DNA of 22,381 nt. Source: Kiritimatiellia bacterium (GTDB taxonomy: Bacteria > Verrucomicrobiota > Kiritimatiellia > SLAD01). Below are positions 7,282 through 12,809 of the stretch, piece after piece (within the stretch, counting starts at the first letter, position 1; every line of letters begins with the position of its first letter). Location: assembly GCA_007128275.1 (NCBI GenBank), contig SKXR01000263.1, forward strand, positions 1 to 22,381, written 5' to 3'. The translations under genes were made by a program, and so were the position numbers. Below the pieces are notes generated by a model that searched no databases, was not told the origin of the DNA, and worked only from the letters and a program-made list of their open reading frames with translations.

Positions 7282-7311
7282 CACGGATGAATACGGATAG
7301 ACACGGAGGTT
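7282..7311. repeat. Three imperfect 10-bp tandem units
   Basis: The units are CACGGATGAA (7282-7291), TACGGATAGA (7292-7301) and CACGGAGGTT (7302-7311), the last running into a T7 tract. I recall similar CACGGATG-type decamer repeats scattered between genes in PVC-group genomes. That recollection is unverified. Confidence 0.6.
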
Positions 7312-7474
7312 TTTTTCTGAGCAGCGAGTGTGTGTGGTCTTGATATAGAAGTAGTTACGAAACGCGTCGCATGAAAAACGTGCACAAAAACAAGAAAATG
7401 ACGGATTGCAGTACGGATTTCAAGTGGGAGAAAGAAGAGAGAGAGGGACAGACCCCGCATCATAACTCGTTGAC

Positions 7475-7521
7475 TTCCAACGATTGGAAAGGGGGTGCCT
7501 GTGCGCTTCCAACGATGGGAA
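7475..7521. repeat. Two TTCCAA-CGA-TTGGAA-type palindromes 32 bp apart
   Basis: The first copy (7475-7489) has perfect 6-bp arms around CGA. The second (7507-7521) has the same left arm and centre with one change in the right arm (TGGGAA). Their starts are 32 bp apart, about three helical turns. They could be paired operator sites or copies of a dispersed repeat. Confidence 0.65.
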
Positions 7522-7634
7522 ATGGGCACTCCCTACGCGCCGGTATCGCTCCTTCGGGGCTACGATGTCTGCACGTTCTCGTTCGCAACCCGTGGTTCGC
7601 GGCGGGATATTTTCAGATTTTTTTCAGAAAGTCA

Positions 7635-7662
7635 TTGACTCCGCCCGCGTTTTCACTAATCT
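7635..7662 (+). promoter_or_regulatory. Candidate promoter for the tRNA-Thr/tuf transcript
   Basis: -35 TTGACT (7635-7640) and -10 TAATCT (7657-7662) are 16 bp apart, about 250 bp upstream of tRNA-Thr. It is the best rightward match I see in the gap, but the distance is long and a nearer promoter may have been missed. Confidence 0.4.
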
Positions 7663-7918
7663 TCGCAGCATTCATGACCCGCTATTCCCGGAACTAATCG
7701 GATCATGATACTAATCAATTGCTGTGGATTTTTCGCACTCTTCGCGTCCGAAGGGGGATAGAAGGGTTGCGTATTTATTGCTATTTTAGCGGCAATTGAC
7801 GGCATTCTGCGAGACAATTTGATGGCGCATGGATTCTGAGTCGCCTGCCAAGCAGTATCCTCGTGATGGGCGAAGCACGGAACGACGGGGGTACCGTGTA
7901 GCCGAGCGGGTGGGATGC

Positions 7919-7994
7919 GCCCACGTAGCTCAGTTGGCAGAGCACGTCCTTGGTAAGGACGAGGTCAGCGGTTCGATCCCGCTCGTGGGCTCCA
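7919..7994 (+). tRNA. tRNA-Thr (anticodon GGT)
   Basis: This is a full cloverleaf: acceptor stem GCCCACG/CGTGGGC, D-arm GCTC/GAGC, anticodon stem CGTCC/GGACG around TTGGTAA, T-arm AGCGG-TTCGATC-CCGCT, and an encoded CCA at 7992-7994. The anticodon GGT (7952-7954) reads ACC and ACU. A threonine tRNA directly before tuf matches the tufB arrangement of Escherichia coli and of many other bacteria, where tRNA and tuf are co-transcribed. Confidence 0.97.
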
Positions 7995-8024
7995 GGCTTT
8001 GTCCCGAGCAGCGCGAGGGAGAAG

Positions 8025-8104
8025 CCTGCCACGGCGTAGTTGCCGTGTGCGGCGACGAAGCCGGGCGCATGCGGTGGAGCGGCTCGGAACTACGCCCGGG
8101 CAGG
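8025..8104 (+). other. Long imperfect hairpin between tRNA-Thr and tuf
   Basis: The left arm (8025-8045) and right arm (8085-8104) pair as CCTGCC/GGCAGG, then GGCGTAGTT/AACTACGCC, then CCG/CGG, with one 2x2 internal loop and a single bulge: 18 paired bases around a GC-rich centre. It sits 30 bp after tRNA-Thr and 86 bp before tuf. It could be a tRNA processing or attenuation structure in the tuf leader, or a dispersed tRNA-adjacent repeat. There is no U run after it. Confidence 0.7.
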
Positions 8105-8190
8105 TCGGCGGACGCAAAGTTTTGAGTTGGTTGGTTGAAGAACAAACAACGGTTAAGAGTGGTTAAAGACAACGGGAACGGAGGAACGCA

Positions 8191-9399
8191 ATGGCTAAAG
8201 ATAAATTTGAACGAACCAAGCCGCACGTGAACGTCGGTACGATTGGTCATGTTGACCACGGTAAGACGACGTTGACGGCGGCGATTACGAAGGTGCAGTC
8301 CGACAAGGGCATGGCCACCTTTATTTCCTATGACGAAGTGGCGAAGGCTTCGGAGAAGCAGGGGCGCCGCGATTCGACCAAGATTCTGACGATTGCGACG
8401 TCGCACGTCGAATACGAGTCGGACAAGCGTCACTACGCGCATGTGGATTGTCCGGGTCACGCGGATTACGTGAAGAACATGATTACGGGCGCGGCGCAAA
8501 TGGACGGCGCGATTCTCGTGGTGAGCGCGGCGGACGGGCCCATGCCGCAGACGCGCGAGCACATTCTGTTGGCCCGCCAGGTAGGTGTGCCGGCCATTGT
8601 GGTGTTCCTGAACAAGGTCGATACCGTCGATGATCCCGAGTTGCTTGACCTCGTCGAGCTCGAGATCCGCGAATTGCTCGACAAGTATGACTTTCCCGGT
8701 GATGACACGCCGATTGTTCGCGGATCCGCGTTGGGCGCGGTGTCGGCGGAGAGTCCTGAAGCCGAAGGCGCGAAGTGCATTCAGGAATTGTTGGACGCCG
8801 TGGATTCCTTCGTGCCGGAACCGGTGCGCGCGATCGATCAGCCTTTCCTGATGCCGATCGAAGACGTGTTCTCGATCGAAGGGCGCGGCACGGTGGTGAC
8901 GGGTCGCGTGGAGCGCGGGATCATCAAGGTCGGTTCCGAAGTGGAGATCGTTGGGTTGAAGCCCACGGTGAAGACGACGGTGACGGGCGTGGAAATGTTC
9001 CGCAAATTGCTGGACCAGGGCCAGGCGGGCGACAATGTCGGCTGTCTGTTGCGCGGCACGAAGAAAGAGGACGTGGAGCGCGGTCAGGTGTTGGCGGCTC
9101 CGGGCACGATCAACCCGCACACCACGTTCAAGGCGGAAGTGTACGTGTTGAGCAAGGAAGAAGGCGGGCGTCATACGCCGTTCTTCAAGGGCTACCGTCC
9201 GCAGTTCTATTTCCGTACTACGGACGTGACCGGCGACATTGAGTTGCCGGAAGGCGTCGAGATGGTGATGCCGGGCGACAACGTGAGCATGGACGTGAAG
9301 TTGATCACCCCGATCGCCATGGAGAAGACGATGCGCTTCGCCATTCGCGAAGGCGGCCGCACGGTGGGTGCGGGTCGCGTGATTGAGATTGTGGAGTAA
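8191..9399 (+). CDS. tuf: Elongation factor Tu
   Basis: This 402-residue GTPase delivers aminoacyl-tRNA to the ribosome. The G domain has GHVDHGKT (19-26), DCPGH (86-90, with catalytic His90), NKVD (141-144) and SAL (179-181). Domains 2 and 3 follow (about 218-402) with highly conserved sequence such as GRGTVVTGRVERG and GYRPQFYFRTTDVTG. Switch I is unusual: the APEEKARGITI region of typical EF-Tu reads ASEKQGRRDSTKILTI (about 53-68). That is a five-residue insertion in which the Arg-Gly of RGITI is replaced, while the Mg-binding Thr is kept (Thr67). The ribosome site GGAGG (8180-8184) is 6 nt before the ATG. It is flanked by tRNA-Thr and tRNA-Trp and leads into secE-nusG. Whether the genome has a second tuf after fusA cannot be seen. 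Confidence 0.98.
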   Translation: MAKDKFERTKPHVNVGTIGHVDHGKTTLTAAITKVQSDKGMATFISYDEVAKASEKQGRRDSTKILTIATSHVEYESDKRHYAHVDCPGHADYVKNMITGAAQMDGAILVVSAADGPMPQTREHILLARQVGVPAIVVFLNKVDTVDDPELLDLVELEIRELLDKYDFPGDDTPIVRGSALGAVSAESPEAEGAKCIQELLDAVDSFVPEPVRAIDQPFLMPIEDVFSIEGRGTVVTGRVERGIIKVGSEVEIVGLKPTVKTTVTGVEMFRKLLDQGQAGDNVGCLLRGTKKEDVERGQVLAAPGTINPHTTFKAEVYVLSKEEGGRHTPFFKGYRPQFYFRTTDVTGDIELPEGVEMVMPGDNVSMDVKLITPIAMEKTMRFAIREGGRTVGAGRVIEIVE

Positions 9400-9420
9400 A
9401 TTGGGGTGGGCGAAGGGCGG

Positions 9421-9447
9421 CGGACGATTCGCAGGAAGCGTCGTCCG
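9421..9447 (+). terminator. Hairpin after tuf, possible terminator or processing site
   Basis: CGGACGA (9421-9427) pairs with TCGTCCG (9441-9447), with an inner CGC/GCG extension and an AGGAA loop. It lies 22 bp after the tuf stop and before tRNA-Trp. Only a weak pyrimidine tract (TCCTTCT) follows, so it may be a partial terminator or an RNase processing structure rather than a strong stop. Confidence 0.45.
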
Positions 9448-9544
9448 TCCTTCTGCTTGCCGATGGCCGGTGCCGGAAGCGGGTTTGGAGACGAGTGACG
9501 GTGCGGACTATCCACGCGAAGGCGCAGGGGCGCCGGAGCTTCGT

Positions 9545-9620
9545 AGGCCAGTAGCTCAATTGGCAGAGCACCGGTCTCCAAAACCGGGTGTTGGGGGTTC
9601 AAGTCCCTCCTGGCCTGCCA
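9545..9620 (+). tRNA. tRNA-Trp (anticodon CCA)
   Basis: This is a full cloverleaf: acceptor stem AGGCCAG/CTGGCCT, anticodon stem CCGGT/ACCGG with loop CTCCAAA, T-arm GGGGG-TTCAAGT-CCCTC, and an encoded CCA at 9618-9620. The anticodon CCA (9578-9580) reads UGG. tRNA-Trp between tuf and secE is a widespread bacterial arrangement. Confidence 0.97.
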
Positions 9621-9686
9621 GGAATTTGAATGAGGCGCTCGTTTCGATGGCGTGCGGTTGGATGATCGCACAGGAGAAAATTTGAC

Positions 9687-9890
9687 ATGGGTAAATTAGG
9701 GCGAATGGTTACAGGCTTTCGGGACTTTCTCGACGAGGTGCGTCTGGAGTTAACGAAATGCACCTGGCCGACGCGGCCGGAATTGATGGAATCCACCGTG
9801 GTTGTGGTGATTTCCTGTCTGATTCTGGCGGGGTACGTCGGGGTCAGCGATTTCCTGCTGATGAACCTCATGAGTGTCATTATTCGCTGA
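9687..9890 (+). CDS. secE: Preprotein translocase subunit SecE
   Basis: This 67-residue single-span form of SecE clamps the SecY channel in the inner membrane. The cytosolic amphipathic part contains the family signature FLDEVRLELTKCTWPTRPEL (residues 14-33). One membrane helix follows at about 37-60, with a short tail. The length fits the minimal one-helix type found in most bacteria rather than the three-helix E. coli form. AGGAG lies about 10 nt before the ATG. It sits between tRNA-Trp and nusG in the standard secE-nusG pair, 25 bp ahead of nusG. Confidence 0.96.
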   Translation: MGKLGRMVTGFRDFLDEVRLELTKCTWPTRPELMESTVVVVISCLILAGYVGVSDFLLMNLMSVIIR

Positions 9891-9915
9891 ACAATCTCTG
9901 AACTTCCGGTGATCT

Positions 9916-10467
9916 ATGCCTAAAGAATGGTTCGTACTGCAGACGCTTTCCGGTCAGGAAAACAAAGCCAAAGAGAATATGGAGCGTCGGCTCAAGCTCG
10001 AGGAGATGGAAGACTTGGTCGAGGAAATCCTGATCCCGACCGAGAAGGTCTCGGAAGTGAAGCAGGGCAAGAAGACGACGACGACGCGCAAGTTCTTTCC
10101 CGGCTATTTGCTGATGAATATTGAGTTGTACGACGACGAGCGCAAGTTGGTCGAGAAATCCTGGTACTTTGCGCAGGCAACGCCCGGTATCATCGGCTTC
10201 GTGGGCGGGGATCGGCCCGTACCGCTGAAGCAGTCGGAAGTCGACACGATTTTGAATCAAATTGAAGAGAAGAAAGAGAAGGTCAAACCGAAGATCAGTT
10301 TTGAGCCCGGTGAGACGGTGAAGATTACGGACGGACCGTTTGTCAGTTTCAGCGGAGTGATCGAGGAAATCGATCCGGAACGGGGCAAGTTGAAAGTATC
10401 CGTATCGATCTTCGGGCGTTCCGCTCCGGTGGAGCTCGAGTACTGGCAGGTGGAGCGAGAAGCGTAA
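9916..10467 (+). CDS. nusG: Transcription termination/antitermination protein NusG
   Basis: This 183-residue NusG/Spt5-family factor binds RNA polymerase across the cleft, suppresses pausing and links to Rho or to ribosomal S10. The NGN domain spans about 4-110 (KEWFVLQTLSGQE at the start, FFPGYLLMNIEL in the centre). The KOW domain is at about 132-163, with GETVKITDGPFVSFSGVIEE and the conserved FGR that follows. The length is normal and there is no inserted domain II. The ribosome site is weak (the upstream ccggtgat is only slightly purine-rich), so coupling to secE translation is plausible. An 84-bp heptad repeat element fills most of the gap to rplK. Confidence 0.97.
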   Translation: MPKEWFVLQTLSGQENKAKENMERRLKLEEMEDLVEEILIPTEKVSEVKQGKKTTTTRKFFPGYLLMNIELYDDERKLVEKSWYFAQATPGIIGFVGGDRPVPLKQSEVDTILNQIEEKKEKVKPKISFEPGETVKITDGPFVSFSGVIEEIDPERGKLKVSVSIFGRSAPVELEYWQVEREA

Positions 10468-10474
10468 GAAGAAG

Positions 10475-10558
10475 AATGGTTAATGGTCGATGGGTGATGG
10501 TTCGTGGGAATCGTTTCCGTCGTCTGCTTTAACCATTAACCATTAACCATTAACCATT
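10475..10558. repeat. Heptad-phased inverted repeat element between nusG and rplK
   Basis: The left arm (10475-10502) is four degenerate 7-bp units: aatggtt, aatggtc, gatgggt, gatggtt. A 28-bp loop follows (10503-10530). The right arm (10531-10558) is four exact copies of AACCATT, the reverse complement of the left unit. The arms are 28 bp each with four differences, two of which become G-U pairs in RNA, and 13 bp pair perfectly at the base. The loop has its own GGGAA-TCG-TTTCC hairpin. The total is 84 bp, or twelve heptads. It ends 10 bp before the rplK ATG and lies inside the nusG-rplK transcript. Confidence 0.92.
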
Positions 10559-10568
10559 AGACTTCATC

Positions 10569-10994
10569 ATGGCAAAGAAAGTTACAGGACAAATCAAGCT
10601 GCAGATTCCGGCCGGTCAGGCCAATCCGGCGCCGCCCGTCGGCCCGGCGCTGGGCCAGCAGGGCGTGAACATCATGCAGTTCTGCAAGGAATTCAACGCG
10701 ACGACGCAATCGCAGGCCGGTCTGGTGATCCCCGTGGTGATTACGGTCTATCAGGACAAGTCGTTCACGTTCATCACCAAGAGTCCTCCGGCGCCCGTGC
10801 TGCTGAAGCGGGCGGCGGGCATTGCCAAGGGGTCGCCGACACCGAACCGCGAGAAGGTCGGCAAAGTGACCCGGGCGCAATTGGAAGAGATCGTGAAGAC
10901 CAAGGAAAAAGATTTGAACGCCGACGGCATGGATCAGGCCGTGCGCATCATTGAAGGCACGGCCCGCAGCATGGGCATTGAGGTGGTGGGATAA
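10569..10994 (+). CDS. rplK: Large ribosomal subunit protein uL11
   Basis: This 141-residue uL11 binds the GTPase-associated centre of 23S rRNA at the L12 stalk base. The N-terminal domain has the proline-rich helix QANPAPPVGPALGQQGVNI with Pro22 and Pro26, the thiostrepton contact positions. The C-terminal rRNA-binding domain includes SPPAPVLLKRAAGIAKGSPTPN. Length and sequence are typical. Unusually, no Shine-Dalgarno-like purine run precedes the ATG; the upstream bases are the end of the AACCATT repeat followed by agacttcatc. The stop overlaps the rplA start by one base (TAATG), showing translational coupling. Confidence 0.98.
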   Translation: MAKKVTGQIKLQIPAGQANPAPPVGPALGQQGVNIMQFCKEFNATTQSQAGLVIPVVITVYQDKSFTFITKSPPAPVLLKRAAGIAKGSPTPNREKVGKVTRAQLEEIVKTKEKDLNADGMDQAVRIIEGTARSMGIEVVG

Positions 10995-11689
10995 TGAGTA
11001 AGCATGGAAAGAAATACAACGCCGTGGCGGTGAAAGCCGGACAGGGCGAAGAACACGAACTGGAAGCGGCCCTCAAGTTCTTGAAGGAAAACCAGATTGC
11101 GAAATTTGACGAAACCGCCGAGATCGCATTTCGGTTGGGCGTGGACGCGACGAAGTCGGATCAAAGTGTGCGCGGCACGGTGACGTTGCCGCACGGCACC
11201 GGCAAAGACGTACGGGTGATCGTGTTTGCCACGGGGCCCGCCGCCGATGCGGCCCGTGAAGCGGGCGCCGCGGATGTCGGCTTTGAGGATTTGATCGCGA
11301 AGGTACAGGGCGGCTGGACGGATTTCGATGTGGCCGTCGCCACGCCGGAAGCGATGAAGGAAGTGCGCAAGCTCGGGAAAGTGCTGGGTCCGCGCGGGCT
11401 GATGCCCAACCCGAAGACCGGATCCGTGACGGACGATACGGCCACGGCCGTCAATCAGTTCAAGGCGGGTCGGGTGGAATTCAAGATGGATCGGCACGGC
11501 AACGTGATGCTTCCGTTCGGTAAGCTCTCTTTTAGCGTCGAGGCGCTGGTGGAGAACGCCCGCGCGGTGCTGGCGGCCGTGAAGGCCGCCAAGCCGGCCG
11601 CGGTCAAGGGTGTCTTTATCAAGAACTGCACGGTCACCTCCACCATGGGACCCGGCCTTAAGGTCGCGGCCCGGGAATTGGCGGCGTAA
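10994..11689 (+). CDS. rplA: Large ribosomal subunit protein uL1
   Basis: This 231-residue uL1 forms the L1 stalk at the E site and, in well-studied bacteria, represses translation of the rplK-rplA mRNA by binding its leader. The family signature is clear in the middle: LGKVLGPRGLMPNPKTGSVT (about residues 122-141). The C-terminal part has VKAAKPAAVKGVFIKNCTVTSTMGPG. Its start shares one base with the rplK stop. Whether L1 autoregulates here is uncertain, because the usual leader position upstream of rplK is occupied by a repeat element. Confidence 0.98.
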   Translation: MSKHGKKYNAVAVKAGQGEEHELEAALKFLKENQIAKFDETAEIAFRLGVDATKSDQSVRGTVTLPHGTGKDVRVIVFATGPAADAAREAGAADVGFEDLIAKVQGGWTDFDVAVATPEAMKEVRKLGKVLGPRGLMPNPKTGSVTDDTATAVNQFKAGRVEFKMDRHGNVMLPFGKLSFSVEALVENARAVLAAVKAAKPAAVKGVFIKNCTVTSTMGPGLKVAARELAA

Positions 11690-11713
11690 CGGACGGATGG
11701 CGAGGAAGGAATT

Positions 11714-12232
11714 ATGAGACCCGAAAAAGAAACAATGGTCGATGAAATCCGCGGCAAGGTGGACGGCAAGGTATTTGTGATCCTGGCCGATTATCGCGGT
11801 CTGGACGTGGCCAAGACCACGGATTTGCGAAGCCGGTTGCGGGGCGCTTCCGCCGAGTATTCGGTGGTCAAGAACCGGTTGCTGCGCCGGATCACCAGTG
11901 ATTTGGAGTTGGACGCGTTGAATGCAGGGATCAAGGGGCCCACGGCGGTGGTTTCGGGCGAAGGCGACGTGGTTGAGGTCGCCAAGATTCTGCGTGCGTT
12001 CATCAAAGAGCACGACAAGCCGGTGATCAAGATGGGCGCCTTTTCGGGCGCGGTGTTGTCGGCCGAGGATTTGGAGAAACTGGCCTCCCTTCCGCCGCGT
12101 GTGGAATTGTTGGGCCGGGCCGTTGGAACGATTGCGGCTCCGTTGACCCAGTTTGTCGGAGTGTTGAATCAAAAAGTGTGTAGCCTGTTGTATGTACTGC
12201 AGGCCGTACGGGATAAAAAAGAAAAGGCCTGA
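11714..12232 (+). CDS. rplJ: Large ribosomal subunit protein uL10
   Basis: This 172-residue uL10 anchors L12 dimers to the ribosome. The N-terminal rRNA/L11-binding domain contains the typical ADYRGLDVAKTTDLRSRLR and YSVVKNRLLRR; the C-terminal helix that binds L12 ends the protein (LNQKVCSLLYVLQAVRDKKEK). A purine-rich ribosome site (gaggaagg) precedes the ATG. The rplA-rplJ gap is only 24 bp, so the long L10-binding leader known from E. coli is not present in that gap, and L10 autoregulation, if any, must act elsewhere. Confidence 0.97.
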   Translation: MRPEKETMVDEIRGKVDGKVFVILADYRGLDVAKTTDLRSRLRGASAEYSVVKNRLLRRITSDLELDALNAGIKGPTAVVSGEGDVVEVAKILRAFIKEHDKPVIKMGAFSGAVLSAEDLEKLASLPPRVELLGRAVGTIAAPLTQFVGVLNQKVCSLLYVLQAVRDKKEKA

Positions 12233-12268
12233 TGTAGTAAGCAGGCGTGTTCAGGAGGAGAGTAAGTC

Positions 12269-12715
12269 ATGGCGGAAACAACAGAAACTACGCAAGCCGC
12301 GGATGCGGCTGAGAAGAAGGACGCCGTACAGTTGGACGGCAAAATGGCGGAATTTGTCGATTGGATTGAAGGCATCTCCGTACTCGAATTGTCACAGCTC
12401 GTTAAGGCGCTTGAAGATCGTCTGGGCGTGTCGGCGGCGGCTCCTATGGCCGTAGCGGCGGCTCCCGGTGCGGGCGGCGGCGAGGCCGAGGCGGCCGAAG
12501 AACAGACCGAGTTTACGGTGGTTCTGGCGGATGTCGGCGGGCAGAAGATTCAGGTCATCAAGGAAATCCGAGGTCTGACCTCGTTGGGGCTGAAGGAAGC
12601 CAAAGACCTGGTCGAATCCGCGCCGAAACCGGTCAAGGAAGGCGTTACCAAGGAAGAAGCCGAAGAGATCAAGAAAAAGCTCGAAGGCGCCGGCGCCAAA
12701 GTCGAGATCAAGTAG
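12269..12715 (+). CDS. rplL: Large ribosomal subunit protein bL12 (L7/L12), N-terminally extended
   Basis: This is the multicopy stalk protein that recruits translational GTPases. From this ATG it has 148 residues: an extra acidic/Thr-Ala-rich lead (1-25), the dimerisation domain (26-54, EFVDWIEGISVLELSQLVKAL), an Ala/Gly/Glu hinge (about 55-79), and the C-terminal factor-binding domain (80-148, FTVVLADVGGQKIQVIKEIR...GLKEAKDLVE). The strong ribosome site AGGAGGAG (12253-12260), 8 nt upstream, supports the long form. An internal ATG at 12344 would give 123 residues, the usual family length, but lacks a clear ribosome site. It is followed by a hairpin before rpoB. Confidence 0.97.
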   Translation: MAETTETTQAADAAEKKDAVQLDGKMAEFVDWIEGISVLELSQLVKALEDRLGVSAAAPMAVAAAPGAGGGEAEAAEEQTEFTVVLADVGGQKIQVIKEIRGLTSLGLKEAKDLVESAPKPVKEGVTKEEAEEIKKKLEGAGAKVEIK

Positions 12716-12738
12716 CCGGTATCGGTTACGAAGGGTGC

Positions 12739-12758
12739 GGGCCGTCGAGTGACGGTCC
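12739..12758 (+). terminator. Attenuator-like hairpin in the rplL-rpoB gap
   Basis: GGGCCGTC (12739-12746) and GACGGTCC (12751-12758) pair over 8 bp with one G-U, closing a GAGT loop. It lies in the 94-bp gap between rplL and rpoB, the place where E. coli has a partial terminator that lets ribosomal protein mRNA exceed rpoBC mRNA. No U run follows, so it could also be a processing site. Confidence 0.55.
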
Positions 12759-12809
12759 GTCGGATGTATTGGTCTGGTCGAGTTACACTTCCAAGAAGCA
12801 AGGTGCTGC

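Larger units (their letters stand above)
7102..7918. other. Gene-free intergenic region with clustered short repeats
   Basis: Short open frames exist on both strands but none has a ribosome site, a recognisable family or protein-like composition. The region holds a promoter candidate for the leftward Minf_1886-M16 pair (7150-7177), a decamer repeat (7282-7311) ending in a T run, a GGGACAGACCCC inverted repeat (7445-7456), a pair of TTCCAA-type palindromes (7475-7521), and a rightward promoter candidate (7635-7662). ACTAATC occurs three times (7655, 7693, 7710). The rightward tRNA-Thr/tuf transcript must start somewhere here. Confidence 0.6.

Noticed and set aside
7098..7529. 143-codon leftward open frame upstream of the Minf_1886 gene
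   Set aside because: Its sequence is translated from the decamer repeat and palindromes, with no ribosome site or known domain.
7371..7697. 108-codon rightward open frame in the gap before tRNA-Thr
   Set aside because: It spans the repeated TTCCAA palindromes and a promoter-like sequence, lacks a ribosome site and resembles no protein family.
7795..7825. TTGACG near 7797 as the tuf promoter -35
   Set aside because: No acceptable -10 element occurs at 16-18 bp spacing.
7884..7918. Possible degenerate tRNA start (gtgtagccgagcgg) before tRNA-Thr
   Set aside because: Only a D-arm-like string is present; no anticodon arm, T arm or matching acceptor stem could be built.
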